Source of the DNA: Oscillospiraceae bacterium
Lineage (GTDB): Bacteria; Bacillota; Clostridia; Oscillospirales; Oscillospiraceae
DNA: 64,000 bases
Assembly: GCA_017432615.1 (NCBI GenBank)
Contig: JAFRIV010000048.1
Span: 58,417 to 122,416 of the forward strand
Direction of reading: 5' to 3'
Every line of letters begins with the position of its first letter. The stretch's first letter is position 1. The position numbers were made by a program, and so were the translations under genes. This document shows, piece after piece, positions 1 through 8,594 of the stretch. Below the pieces are notes generated by a model. It was given only the letters and a program-made list of their open reading frames with translations. It searched no databases and was not told the origin of the DNA.

Positions 1-1
1 G

Positions 2-385
2 TTTGACGGGCTGGAAAACCAGATCGCCAGACTGGTCTTTGCCGTACCTGCCGTGAAAGGCATCGAATTCGGTGCAGGGTTTTCTGCTGCACGGCTTCGC
101 GGAAGTGAAAACAATGATGCTTATTGCCTGGAAAACGGGAACATCCGAACATGCACCAACCACGCCGGCGGGATCCTCGGCGGGATCTCCAACGGAATGC
201 CGCTCCTGTTTCGTGCGGCAATCAAGCCCACGCCTTCCATTGCAAAGCCGCAGCAGAGTGTAAACCTGAAGACACGGCAGATTCAGGAGCTCACTGTTTC
301 CGGAAGGCATGATCCCTGTATTGTTCCTCGTGCGGTGCCTGTTATGGAAGCGGTTACCGCTCTTGCCCTATACGATTTGATATAA
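2..385 (+). CDS. aroC: Chorismate synthase, C-terminal part (cut by window edge)
   Basis: This is the last 127 codons of chorismate synthase, which converts 5-enolpyruvylshikimate-3-phosphate to chorismate using reduced FMN. The open frame runs in from the window edge, so the start lies outside. The family signatures CTNHAGGILGGISNG and GRHDPCIVPRAVPVMEA are both present. The fragment ends in the usual hydrophobic helix and a TAA stop. pheA follows after 14 bases, so aroC is part of the same aromatic amino acid operon. The identification is firm for the visible part; the promoter and the N-terminal half cannot be judged. Confidence 0.95.
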   Translation, partial: FDGLENQIARLVFAVPAVKGIEFGAGFSAARLRGSENNDAYCLENGNIRTCTNHAGGILGGISNGMPLLFRAAIKPTPSIAKPQQSVNLKTRQIQELTVSGRHDPCIVPRAVPVMEAVTALALYDLI

Positions 386-399
386 AAGGAGACTATATC

Positions 400-1542
400 A
401 TGGATCTATCAGACTATCGCAGAGAGATCGACAGCATTGACGACCAGCTTCTCTCCCTTTTTTCACAGCGCATGAATCTCTCCGCCGAAATTGCAGCCTA
501 CAAGCAGGAAAACAGCCTGCCCGTTCTGGATGTGAGACGGGAACAGGAAAAACTCCGGACATTGGAAGAGAAAAGCCCGGAGGAGATCAGTGACTACACC
601 GTTTCTCTTTTTTCGCTGATAATGGAATTGTCCCGCAGCCGCCAGAACCGTATTCTTCACCGAAGCAGCCTGGAAACGAAGGCCATCGAGTGTGCCCTTC
701 GTGAAACCCCACAGCTTTTTCCGGAAAAGGCTATCGTTGCCTGTCAGGGTGTCGAAGGAGCCTACTCAGCCATCGCCTGTGAGAAGCTTTTCGTCCGGCC
801 GAATATTTTCTTCTTTTCCACGTTTGACGCTGTATTCTCCGCCATTGAAAAAGGGCTTTGCCGATACGGCGTGATCCCGGTAGAAAACAGCACCGCAGGT
901 ACGGTGAATGCTGTATACGACCTGATGCTGAAACATGATTTTCGCATTGTCCGTTCCGTCCGTGTGAAGGTAGACCACAATCTTCTGGTACAGCCCGGCA
1001 CCAGAAAGGAGGAGATCCGTGAGATCTACTCCCATGCCCAGGCTATTGCACAGTGTTCGGAATTCCTGCAGGGGATGCCTAATGTGAAAGTGATTCCCTG
1101 TGAAAACACCGCCGTGGCAGCCAAGAAAGTTGCTGAGTCGGGCGATCACGGCATTGCGGCGCTCTCCTCCCGCGCCTGCAGCAGACTGTACGGGCTGGAG
1201 ATCCTGGAAAGCGATGTACAGGATTCCGGCAATAACCACACACGCTTCATCTGTATCTCAAAAAATCTGGAGATCTATCCGGGAGCTGACCGCACGAGCC
1301 TGATGATGGTGCTGCCGCATGAACCCGGTTCTCTTTATAAAGTGCTCTCCCGTTTTTATGCTCTCGGCATCAACCTCATCAAGCTGGAAAGCCGGCCTTT
1401 GCCGGAGCGCAGCTTTGAGTTCATGTTTTATTTTGATCTGGACACTTCCGTCTATTCTCCTAAGTTCATCCAGCTGATGGGAGAGCTGAGCGATCTTGCG
1501 GAAGAGTTTGAATACCTGGGCAGTTATACCGAGGTGATCTGA
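400..1542 (+). CDS. pheA: Bifunctional chorismate mutase / prephenate dehydratase
   Basis: A 380-residue P-protein that turns chorismate into prephenate and then phenylpyruvate, the branch to phenylalanine. Residues 1-90 are an AroQ-type chorismate mutase helix bundle. Residues about 105-285 are prephenate dehydratase, with VIPVENSTAGTV and the NHTRFICIS segment that carries the catalytic Thr-Arg-Phe motif. Residues about 297-375 are an ACT domain (LPHEPGSLYKVL and SRP) that normally gives feedback inhibition by phenylalanine. An AAAAGGAGA ribosome binding site precedes the ATG. It sits 14 bases after aroC and one base before the aroE-aroK gene. The length is typical for the bifunctional enzyme. 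Confidence 0.96.
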   Translation: MDLSDYRREIDSIDDQLLSLFSQRMNLSAEIAAYKQENSLPVLDVRREQEKLRTLEEKSPEEISDYTVSLFSLIMELSRSRQNRILHRSSLETKAIECALRETPQLFPEKAIVACQGVEGAYSAIACEKLFVRPNIFFFSTFDAVFSAIEKGLCRYGVIPVENSTAGTVNAVYDLMLKHDFRIVRSVRVKVDHNLLVQPGTRKEEIREIYSHAQAIAQCSEFLQGMPNVKVIPCENTAVAAKKVAESGDHGIAALSSRACSRLYGLEILESDVQDSGNNHTRFICISKNLEIYPGADRTSLMMVLPHEPGSLYKVLSRFYALGINLIKLESRPLPERSFEFMFYFDLDTSVYSPKFIQLMGELSDLAEEFEYLGSYTEVI

Positions 1543-1543
1543 A

Positions 1544-2767
1544 ATGAAATGCGGTTTACTGGGAGAAAAGCTCGGCCACAGCTATTCCCCACAGATTCAC
1601 GCCGAGCTTGCCGGATATGAATACCGGCTGTATGAAAAAAGGAAAGAAGACGTGGAGACGTTTCTCCGCGACGGGGACTGGCAAGGCCTGAATGTTACCA
1701 TTCCCTACAAAAAAACAGTCATTCCCTTCTGTGATACGCTTTCCGACACAGCGCAGGAAATCGGCAGCGTCAACACCCTGCGAAAGGGTCCCGAAGGCAG
1801 GATCCATGGCGAGAATACGGATGCCTTCGGGTTTTCGATGCTGCTGCAGACTCTACCGAAAGCGGCGGTTGCTGAAGGCGGGAAAGCCGTTGTGCTCGGG
1901 ACAGGCGGTGCTTCCGTCACTGTATGCACTGTTTTGAAGCATGCCGGCTTCGCACCCGTGACGATCTCACGCACCGGGGAGAACAATTACGAACATCTCT
2001 CCCGGCACAGCGACGCTGCCCTGCTCGTCAACACAACCCCCCTCGGCATGTATCCGAACAACGGAACAAAGGCTGTGGATCTGTGCAGTTTTCCTCATCT
2101 GAAGGCTGTTGCCGATATTGTGTATAACCCGGCGCGCACAGCTCTTCTTCTGCAGGCAGAGGAATTGGGGCTTCCCTGCGCCGGCGGGCTGAAAATGCTG
2201 GTCGCTCAGGCAAAGCGAAGTGCCGAGATCTTTCTCGATCAGAAACTGCCGGATGAAAAGATTGATCAGATCACGGCGAAGCTGTCCCGCTCCATGCAGA
2301 ATATCATTCTAATCGGGATGCCGGGATCGGGAAAATCCTGCGTTGCAAGGGAGCTTGCCGCGCGTCTCGGCAGGCACTGTGTGGAAACCGATGCTGAGAT
2401 TGAAAAGGCGGCCGGGATCACGATTCCGGAGCTCTTTGCCCGGGAGGGAGAAGAAGGATTTCGCGCACGGGAAACAGCAGTCCTGCGGGAATTCGGTAAG
2501 CAGTCGGGCACAGTGATCTCTACCGGCGGCGGATGTGTGACACGGCCGGAGAACTATCCGCTGCTGCACCAGAACGGGACTATTGTGCGCCTCACCCGCC
2601 CCCTTGCCCTTCTGGCGAGAGAAGGGAGGCCTCTGTCCCTTCAAACCGATCTTTCCGAGATGTTTGTCGTTCGTGATCCGCTCTATGCGCGCTTTGCCGA
2701 TTTTACCGTAGACAACAGGGAATCGATCTCTAAAACCGTCGATACTATTCTGGAGGAGCTGTCATGA
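1544..2767 (+). CDS. aroE: Shikimate dehydrogenase-shikimate kinase fusion (AroE-AroK)
   Basis: A 407-residue fusion of two consecutive shikimate pathway enzymes. Residues 1 to about 248 are shikimate dehydrogenase: SYSPQ for substrate binding, the catalytic Lys in NVTIPYKK, the Asp in HGENTDAFGF, and the GGLKMLVAQA helix. From about residue 250 the chain becomes shikimate kinase, with the P-loop GMPGSGKS near 258-265, ETDAEIE, and STGGGCVTR. These enzymes are usually separate proteins; here one chain would make shikimate and phosphorylate it. An internal ATG at 2294 has no convincing ribosome binding site, so I see no reason to split it. The stop overlaps the aroQ start (ATGA). Confidence 0.93.
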   Translation: MKCGLLGEKLGHSYSPQIHAELAGYEYRLYEKRKEDVETFLRDGDWQGLNVTIPYKKTVIPFCDTLSDTAQEIGSVNTLRKGPEGRIHGENTDAFGFSMLLQTLPKAAVAEGGKAVVLGTGGASVTVCTVLKHAGFAPVTISRTGENNYEHLSRHSDAALLVNTTPLGMYPNNGTKAVDLCSFPHLKAVADIVYNPARTALLLQAEELGLPCAGGLKMLVAQAKRSAEIFLDQKLPDEKIDQITAKLSRSMQNIILIGMPGSGKSCVARELAARLGRHCVETDAEIEKAAGITIPELFAREGEEGFRARETAVLREFGKQSGTVISTGGGCVTRPENYPLLHQNGTIVRLTRPLALLAREGRPLSLQTDLSEMFVVRDPLYARFADFTVDNRESISKTVDTILEELS

Positions 2768-3225
2768 GATTTCTGATCATCAACGGGCCGAATCTGAATA
2801 TGCTCGGGATCCGTGAACCGGATATCTATGGCAGACAGGATTATTCTGCTCTGGAAAGTTTTATCCGCTCCTGTTGTGAGGCGGAGGGCATTGAGGCAGT
2901 TCTGTTTCAGTCAAACCACGAAGGCGCTATTGTGGACGCCATCCAGCAATCTTACGGAAACACCGACGGTATTGTGATCAACCCTGCCGCTTATACCCAC
3001 ACCAGCGTGGCCATTCTGGATGCGCTGAAAGCCGTGGCGATCCCGGCAGTAGAGGTGCATCTCTCTGATGTTTCCAAACGGGAGAGTTTCCGCCAGGTTT
3101 CCTATGCGGGGATGGCCTGCGTCAAAAGCTTTATCGGCCTTGGGTTTGAGGGATACCGTCAGGCAATTCTTTTTCTGAAGGGTTATCTTCAAACCCGGGA
3201 AGCGTACACGACAGCACAGCCATGA
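2764..3225 (+). CDS. aroQ: Type II 3-dehydroquinate dehydratase
   Basis: A 153-residue type II dehydroquinase, which dehydrates 3-dehydroquinate to 3-dehydroshikimate. Visible signatures are NGPNLNMLGIREPDIYG with the catalytic Tyr, QSNHEGAIVDAIQ, NPAAYTHTSVAILDAL and EVHLSDVSKRESFR. The His and Asn that are often seen in the last motif are Ser and Asp here; I believe this variant occurs in other clostridial members. The ATG overlaps the aroEK stop by four bases, which suggests translational coupling. It is the last gene of the operon, just before a strong bidirectional terminator. Confidence 0.95.
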   Translation: MRFLIINGPNLNMLGIREPDIYGRQDYSALESFIRSCCEAEGIEAVLFQSNHEGAIVDAIQQSYGNTDGIVINPAAYTHTSVAILDALKAVAIPAVEVHLSDVSKRESFRQVSYAGMACVKSFIGLGFEGYRQAILFLKGYLQTREAYTTAQP

Positions 3226-3228
3226 TGC

Positions 3229-3268
3229 TTTTCGCCTCCGGATTGTTTTTACAATCCGGAGGCGAAAA
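3229..3268. terminator. Bidirectional intrinsic terminator
   Basis: Perfect 18-base inverted repeat (arms 3229-3246 and 3251-3268) with a four-base loop and T-rich ends on both strands. It lies between the converging aroQ and PAP2 genes, so it can stop both transcripts. Confidence 0.92.
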
Positions 3269-3301
3269 CAATCATATTCCATGAAGGGGCTTTAAAGCAG
3301 A

Positions 3302-4240
3302 TCAGTCTTCCGCCCACTTCTTGATACAGACCGGCCAGACGGCGGTGACGAAGAACCAGAGGATAAAGCGGGCGACAAAGTTCCCCCAGTGTCCACCCAG
3401 AGCTGCCACAATCGTTGCCGGGGCAAAGTACACTTTCCAGGAAAAGGCAAGCAGAAATCCCACAAACCCGAGGATCGGCAGATTCTTTGATCCTGTCGGG
3501 ATTTCATAATGAATATAATGACGCTCGATATAGCTGCCTGTCATCAGCCCAAGAAATGCACCGCAAGCTTTAAAGCTGTCATTCATCATTTTTTGCGGAT
3601 CCACGAGAAGGACACCATCCACATAATCCATCGGATAGGACTTCTTCGTGATGTAGAGCAGTGTGCCGATGACGGAGAGGATGCCGACCAGCGTCAAAAA
3701 GTCCAGCATTTCCTCATTTCCGTCGATCTTGTTCTGGACAGCGCCCACAAGAACGATCAGGATCGCTGCCTCCACAAAGCCGACGATCACGTCCTGCGGG
3801 GTATGCACCCCCAGGAAGTTTCGTGAAAAACCCGTCAGGGCAATCATCACGGCACAGAAAACAGCCAGCCATTTGCGTTTCTTTTTCTGCCAGGCAAATG
3901 TTGTGCCGTAGGTCTCCGTTGCACTCATGGTGTGCCCGCTCGGGAAGGAATATCCCGTCGCGGCTACTTTGGAGTCTCCAGCCGGTTCAATGAGCTCCGA
4001 GCGGATCCACGGACGGTAGGCACAGACCGTCAGCTTGATAATACCGTTGAGCAGTTCGCCGATGCCGAGCGTCAGCAGATAGCGGTAACCCCATTTTCTG
4101 CTTACACACCAGAAAACAACGAACGCCAGGAAAGGCATAACGTCCACCGCGACCTTGGAGACGGCATTGAAGAACTCATTAAAGACGCCGCCCGTGGCGT
4201 TCCTGAGGTCCTGCAGAAACAGCAGATATTGAATATCCAT
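3302..4240 (-). CDS. PAP2-family membrane phosphatase
   Basis: A 312-residue integral membrane protein of the type 2 phosphatidic acid phosphatase superfamily, which removes phosphate from lipid phosphates such as undecaprenyl or phosphatidylglycerol phosphate. The three active-site motifs are present in order: KLTVCAYRPW, the central YSFPSGHTMSA, and SRNFLGVHTPQDV. About seven hydrophobic segments surround them. The extra C-terminal membrane half makes it longer than minimal PAP2 enzymes. The ATG follows a good ribosome binding site (GAGGAGAAG) and has its own promoter. The exact lipid substrate cannot be told from sequence. Confidence 0.88.
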   Translation of the reverse strand: MDIQYLLFLQDLRNATGGVFNEFFNAVSKVAVDVMPFLAFVVFWCVSRKWGYRYLLTLGIGELLNGIIKLTVCAYRPWIRSELIEPAGDSKVAATGYSFPSGHTMSATETYGTTFAWQKKKRKWLAVFCAVMIALTGFSRNFLGVHTPQDVIVGFVEAAILIVLVGAVQNKIDGNEEMLDFLTLVGILSVIGTLLYITKKSYPMDYVDGVLLVDPQKMMNDSFKACGAFLGLMTGSYIERHYIHYEIPTGSKNLPILGFVGFLLAFSWKVYFAPATIVAALGGHWGNFVARFILWFFVTAVWPVCIKKWAED

Positions 4241-4275
4241 AGATTTCTTCTCCTCATATTATTATTGCGAGGTTT

Positions 4276-4304
4276 ATTATAGCATAATTCTCTCTTCTCT
4301 TCAA
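4276..4304 (-). promoter_or_regulatory. Promoter for the PAP2 gene
   Basis: On the minus strand TTGAAG (4299-4304) and TATAAT (4276-4281) are separated by 17 bases, about 35 bases upstream of the PAP2 start. Confidence 0.75.
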
Positions 4305-4334
4305 CCGATCGGATTGGAGCCGCGCAAATAATGA

Positions 4335-4363
4335 TTGTAATACGGGAGAATTCGTAGTATTCT
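4335..4363 (+). promoter_or_regulatory. Promoter for the cytidylate-kinase-like gene
   Basis: TTGTAA (4335-4340) and TATTCT (4358-4363) with a 17-base spacer, 46 bases before the start codon. It is divergent from the PAP2 promoter. Confidence 0.6.
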
Positions 4364-4409
4364 GTTCATAAGCTGTGAATAAGCTTTCAAATATCAGGAG
4401 GTAACGGCA

Positions 4410-5009
4410 ATGGTTATCACCATCAGCAGAGAATATGGCGCAGGCGGGCACACTGTGGGGCGGAAGGTGGCCGAAGAACTCGGGATAGAGTTTTACGATC
4501 AGGATATCATCGATGCCGCAGTAAAAGAGAGCGGCCTTGAGAAGCCGGAAGTGGAGCGCGTAGAGGAAGAGATCACCCGTACGGAGATCTTTCTTCGGAT
4601 GATTTCCCCCGCTTCGTATGTGGATCAGCAGCATAACATCCGCGCCATAGAACAGCGCATCATTGTGGAGTTGGCCCTAAAAGGCCCCTGCGTGATCCTC
4701 GGACGGTGCGCTGACGACATTCTGGAAAAGGCAGGTATCCCAAGCCTGAACGTTTTTCTCCATGCAGGCGTAATCCAGCGCGCCGTCAGAATCAGTGAAC
4801 TGCTCGGCAACAAGAACCCCAACGAGATCCAGAAAAAAATGCAGCGGACGGACGCTGCGCGGCGTGCTTATTATGAGCAGTTTACCGGAAAAAAATGGGG
4901 AAACAGCCGTAATTACACGATTTCACTGGATACCGGTTTTCTGGGGTATGATACCTGCGTGCAGTTGATTGTTGAGGCAACGCATAAAGCAGATGCTTTG
5001 CACGGGTAA
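4410..5009 (+). CDS. Cytidylate kinase-like family protein
   Basis: A 199-residue protein of the cytidylate-kinase-like P-loop family. The N-terminus ISREYGAGGHTVGRKVAEEL is the characteristic glycine-rich nucleotide-binding start, followed by YDQDIIDAAVKESG and, later, CVILGRCADDIL and a C-terminal Arg-rich lid (RTDAARRAYYEQFTG). A true cmk is encoded separately at 12427-13122, so this paralogue probably phosphorylates another substrate; that function is not established. The AGGAGGT ribosome binding site is strong. The gene stands alone with its own promoter. Confidence 0.8.
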   Translation: MVITISREYGAGGHTVGRKVAEELGIEFYDQDIIDAAVKESGLEKPEVERVEEEITRTEIFLRMISPASYVDQQHNIRAIEQRIIVELALKGPCVILGRCADDILEKAGIPSLNVFLHAGVIQRAVRISELLGNKNPNEIQKKMQRTDAARRAYYEQFTGKKWGNSRNYTISLDTGFLGYDTCVQLIVEATHKADALHG

Positions 5010-5026
5010 GGCGTAGAAAAGAGTTC

Positions 5027-5055
5027 TTGCAGTTCCACAGGATTTGCGGTAAAAT
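5027..5055 (+). promoter_or_regulatory. Promoter for the E2-like gene
   Basis: TTGCAG (5027-5032) and TAAAAT (5050-5055) with a 17-base spacer, 53 bases upstream of the start at 5109. Confidence 0.6.
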
Positions 5056-5108
5056 AAGCCGTTATTTCAGCAGGACTTCAAACCATCAGGAAGAACGGAG
5101 GGAAAATC

Positions 5109-5996
5109 ATGTTTGGCAGAAGACCGGACGGAAGGCGAATAGACGGGATCGACCCCGTGATAAAGATCACCCCCCATGTAATGCCCATGCGGTGTGATGC
5201 ACAGGTGTTTTTAAAGCACCGGGCAGATATGGAAGTTCTGTCCCGATACATCCGCAGGCAGAAGCAGGAAAAGGGAGAACAGATCTCCTACATGCAGATC
5301 ATCGTTGCAGCCTATGTGCGCGCGATCAGCAGGAATCCCGAAGTCAACCGCTTTATTATGAACAAACAGCTGTTTGCCCGGAACAACTGCTCGGCGGCTT
5401 TTACCCTTTTGAAGGATCCGAGTGATGCCGACAAGGGCGAAGCCGTGGTCAAGATCAAGTTTGATTTGACCGATACGATCTATGATGTGCGCGACCGCAT
5501 GAGTGCTGCCGTGGAAGCCAACCGCGGCGGACAGGAGCCGGGATTTGTGGAGAAGCTTCTCAACTTCGTTTTTGCAGTGCCGGGGCTTGCCACCGTGATC
5601 GTGGGGCTGGTAAAGGTGCTGGACCGGTACGGCCTTGCACCCGCCGTGCTGATGGATGAACTGCCGTTTTATGTGGGGCTTTACGTCACCAACACCGCGT
5701 CCATCGGTTTGCATGATGTGAACCATCATCTCTATAACTGGGGCAACGTGGGGTTATTTGTCGGCATGGGTACCGCGGAAAAGGTTGCTGTTGTGGAAGA
5801 CGGGAAGGCGCGTATGAAACGGTATTTGCCTATCGGCATTACAGCGGATGAACGCGTTTGCTCCGGCGCCCACTATGCACGTTTCTTTGGGGATGTAAGA
5901 TACTATCTGGCCCATCCGGAAATACTCGAAACTCCCCCGGAAACCGTGCGATTCGATTCCTGCTGCGAATACCACGAACCGAAGCCGAATAACTGA
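5109..5996 (+). CDS. 2-oxoacid dehydrogenase E2-like acyltransferase-fold protein, active site degenerate
   Basis: A 295-residue protein that resembles only the catalytic domain of dihydrolipoamide acyltransferases (chloramphenicol-acetyltransferase fold). There is no lipoyl domain and no peripheral-subunit-binding domain. Recognisable parts are the N-terminal PHVMPMRCDAQVF, IIVAAYVRAISRNPEVNRF, and the C-terminal strand LPIGITADERVCSGAHYA. In genuine E2 enzymes that last motif reads DHRxxDG and supplies the catalytic His and Asp; here it is DERVCSG, so both are missing. No E1 or E3 genes are nearby. It probably has a binding or structural role, or a different chemistry. GEGGAGGG-like ribosome binding site (GGAGGG) before the ATG. 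Confidence 0.75.
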   Translation: MFGRRPDGRRIDGIDPVIKITPHVMPMRCDAQVFLKHRADMEVLSRYIRRQKQEKGEQISYMQIIVAAYVRAISRNPEVNRFIMNKQLFARNNCSAAFTLLKDPSDADKGEAVVKIKFDLTDTIYDVRDRMSAAVEANRGGQEPGFVEKLLNFVFAVPGLATVIVGLVKVLDRYGLAPAVLMDELPFYVGLYVTNTASIGLHDVNHHLYNWGNVGLFVGMGTAEKVAVVEDGKARMKRYLPIGITADERVCSGAHYARFFGDVRYYLAHPEILETPPETVRFDSCCEYHEPKPNN

Positions 5997-6001
5997 CAGA
6001 T

Positions 6002-7702
6002 ATGGAAAAACTGTTTACCAAGAGAGGGCTTTCCCTGCCTGAAGTCCCCTGGGATGTTTATCCGCGGCCGCAGATGGTGCGGGAAGAATGGCTCTGTTTG
6101 AACGGAATGTGGAATCTGACCGTAAGAGGAAAAAGTTTCCGTAAGGATGCCCTCTCTCACGGCAGTATTCGTGTGCCTTTCTGCGCGGAGAGCCTGCTCT
6201 CTGCTGTATCTTTCCCCTGCCGGGTCGGTGACGAACTACAGTATGCAAGAAACTTTACTCTGCCGGCCGATTGGGTCGGCAAACGCATTTTGCTGCACTT
6301 CGGCGCTGTCAGCCGAAGAACAGAGGTTGCTGTCAATGGTAAGATCTGCTGCCGGCACGATAACGGGTATCTCCCCTTCTCGGCCGATATCACATCCCTG
6401 TTAAAGCAGGGTAAAAATGAGATTACAGTGCTTGCCGTCAATGATCTGACCCCTCTGCATCCCTACGGAAAGCAAAGCAAAAAGCGGGGCGGCATGTGGT
6501 ATACTCCCTGTTCCGGTATCTGGCAGACGGTATGGCTGGAATGCGTGCCGGAGAAGTATATCCGCGCCCTGCATATCCGTACGGACCGCACCTCTGCCGA
6601 AATCACAGCGGAGGGCGTGGAAGACGGTGTTGTGGAGGTAGATGGGCAGCACTTTCCTCTGACGGGAGGCAAAGCCAGTGTGACGATCCCTTCTCCACAC
6701 TGTTGGACGCCGGAAGATCCGTTTCTTTATCCGTTTACCGTTACCGCCGGAGAGGATAAGGTGGTGTCCTACTTTGCCCTTCGGGAGCTTACCGTGGAGA
6801 GGGTTGGCGGGAAAAAACGCATCTTCCTGAACGGGAAGCCGTTTTTCTTCAATGCGCTGCTGGATCAGGGATACTGGAGTGACGGGCTGTATACGCCTGC
6901 AGACCCCATCTGTTATGAAGAAGACATTCTCTACGCCAAAAGCCTTGGCTTCAACACGCTGCGCAAGCATGCAAAAATCGAGCCGGAACTGTACTATGCA
7001 GCGTGTGACCGGCTCGGGATGATCGTATTTCAGGATATGGTGAATGCCGGTGCGTACTCCTATCTGAGAGATACCGTGCTGCCGACGCTGCATTTCCAGA
7101 AGCGGAACGACGCCCGTCTGCACCGCAACCCCGAAGGACGCAGGAATTTCCTTCACGCCATGGAGGAGACGGTATCGGCTCTGGGCAGCCACCCCTGCCT
7201 CTGCCTGTGGACAATCTTCAACGAAGGCTGGGGGCAGTTCTGCGCCGATGAAGCTTACCGTAAGCTGAAAGCGCTGGATCCCTCCCGGCTGATCAACAGC
7301 ACCTCCGGATGGTTCCACCAGAAAGAGAGCGATGTGGATGCGCAGCATCTGTACTTTGAAGCGCTCCATCTCGGGAAGAGAACGGAACTGCCCCAGATGA
7401 TCACAGAATTCGGCGGATACGTATGGAAAGACAAGGAGCACAGCTTCAACCGTGAAAAAACCTACGGATACCGAAAGTACGGCACGAGGGAGGAACTGGC
7501 AGACGCTCTGAGAGAGGTCTACGGCAGGATCCTGCCGCCGCTTGTGCGGGAAGGGCTTTGCGGGGCTGTTTATACGCAGCTTTCCGACGTGGAAGACGAG
7601 ACCAACGGCCTTCTGACCTTTGACCGTGCCGTGCAGAAGATCCGCCCGGAGGACCTGGCGGATCTTTCAGAGCAGCTGCAGCAGACTGTAAGAGAGGTTT
7701 AA
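6002..7702 (+). CDS. Glycoside hydrolase family 2 protein
   Basis: A 566-residue family 2 glycosidase (beta-galactosidase/beta-glucuronidase type). It has an N-terminal jelly-roll sugar-binding domain (LNGMWNLTV near residue 35, GMWYTPCSGIWQTVWLE near 165), an immunoglobulin-like middle, and a C-terminal TIM barrel. The acid/base Glu408 lies in TIFNEGWGQF and the nucleophile Glu469 in MITEFGGY. There is no signal peptide, so it should act in the cytoplasm on imported oligosaccharides. It is only six bases downstream of the E2-like gene and probably co-transcribed. It is much shorter than the LacZ homologue at 52692-55664. The exact sugar is unknown. Confidence 0.87.
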   Translation: MEKLFTKRGLSLPEVPWDVYPRPQMVREEWLCLNGMWNLTVRGKSFRKDALSHGSIRVPFCAESLLSAVSFPCRVGDELQYARNFTLPADWVGKRILLHFGAVSRRTEVAVNGKICCRHDNGYLPFSADITSLLKQGKNEITVLAVNDLTPLHPYGKQSKKRGGMWYTPCSGIWQTVWLECVPEKYIRALHIRTDRTSAEITAEGVEDGVVEVDGQHFPLTGGKASVTIPSPHCWTPEDPFLYPFTVTAGEDKVVSYFALRELTVERVGGKKRIFLNGKPFFFNALLDQGYWSDGLYTPADPICYEEDILYAKSLGFNTLRKHAKIEPELYYAACDRLGMIVFQDMVNAGAYSYLRDTVLPTLHFQKRNDARLHRNPEGRRNFLHAMEETVSALGSHPCLCLWTIFNEGWGQFCADEAYRKLKALDPSRLINSTSGWFHQKESDVDAQHLYFEALHLGKRTELPQMITEFGGYVWKDKEHSFNREKTYGYRKYGTREELADALREVYGRILPPLVREGLCGAVYTQLSDVEDETNGLLTFDRAVQKIRPEDLADLSEQLQQTVREV

Positions 7703-7785
7703 AGAAATTCATCCTTTCCTCACACTTTTTGTTTTCCACCGATGTATAATATCATTACTATGAAAACAGGAAAGGATGGTGCAAG

Positions 7786-8514
7786 ATGTACTATTATTCT
7801 CCTTATCTGTATGCGGATATGCCGTGGCTCATGCCTGCACTGCTGCTGGCCATTGTGTTTTCGTTTTATACTTCGTGGCGTGTGAACCACGTCTACAAGC
7901 AGTATCAAGATGACCGCAACCTGCGTGGCATCACCGGTGCGGATGCTGCCCGGGAGATCTTAAACCGCAACGGGCTGTACCAGGTGAGCATCCGGGAGAT
8001 TCCCGGCAAGTCGCTCACGGACTATTACGATTCCAGAAGCCAATCCATCAGCCTGTCGTCGGACGTCTATCACGGCACTTCACCGGTCGCCGTAGGAGTA
8101 GCATGCCACGAAGCCGGGCATGCGCTGCAGTATGCCGCGGAGTATTTCCCGGTGAAAGTGCGCAATGCCATTATTCCTATCACCAATATCGGCTCAAAGC
8201 TTGCAATGCCGCTGATCCTGGCGGGGGTGCTTCTCTCCGGGTTGAGCCCGTATCTGTATCAGCTGGTGTATGTGGGGCTCATCTGCTTTGCGCTGTGTAC
8301 GGTCTTTCAGCTGGTCACCCTTCCGGCAGAGTTTGACGCCAGCAGGCGTGCCATGGAAAACATCCGCACCTACCAGATCCTGCAGGGCGAGGAGCAGGAT
8401 AAAGCCGGAAAAGTGCTGCGGGCAGCTGCGATGACGTACGTTGCAGCGCTGGCGGTTTCCCTGCTGCAGCTGCTGCGCTTTATTGCCCTGTATGGCGGGC
8501 GCAGAAGAAGATAA
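7786..8514 (+). CDS. YugP-type membrane zinc metallopeptidase
   Basis: A 242-residue membrane-bound metallopeptidase of the YugP family. Residues 15-32 form an N-terminal membrane helix. The zinc site HEAGH is at 108-112 and the third-ligand motif LPAEFDASRRAM is near residue 184. Two more hydrophobic segments lie between about 130 and 180, and another near the C-terminus. The GGAAAGGATGG ribosome binding site precedes the ATG. A TATAAT at 7745-7750 could be the -10 box, but I see no good -35. It ends at a strong terminator. Substrates of this family are unknown to me. Confidence 0.85.
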   Translation: MYYYSPYLYADMPWLMPALLLAIVFSFYTSWRVNHVYKQYQDDRNLRGITGADAAREILNRNGLYQVSIREIPGKSLTDYYDSRSQSISLSSDVYHGTSPVAVGVACHEAGHALQYAAEYFPVKVRNAIIPITNIGSKLAMPLILAGVLLSGLSPYLYQLVYVGLICFALCTVFQLVTLPAEFDASRRAMENIRTYQILQGEEQDKAGKVLRAAAMTYVAALAVSLLQLLRFIALYGGRRRR

Positions 8515-8523
8515 TCAGGGGAA

Positions 8524-8553
8524 AAAGCAGGCACCGGAAACGGTGCCTGCTTT
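8524..8553. terminator. Bidirectional intrinsic terminator
   Basis: 13-base perfect arms (8524-8536 and 8541-8553) around a GAAA loop, followed by T/A-rich sequence. It separates the converging YugP-type gene and the secreted protein gene. Confidence 0.9.
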
Positions 8554-8594
8554 AATAAAAGAACAATTATAACGCGTAATGAAGACAAAAGCCG

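Noticed and set aside
6401-7441. Open frame of 346 codons opposite the family 2 glycosidase
   Set aside because: The glycosidase carries both catalytic Glu motifs; the antisense frame resembles no protein family.
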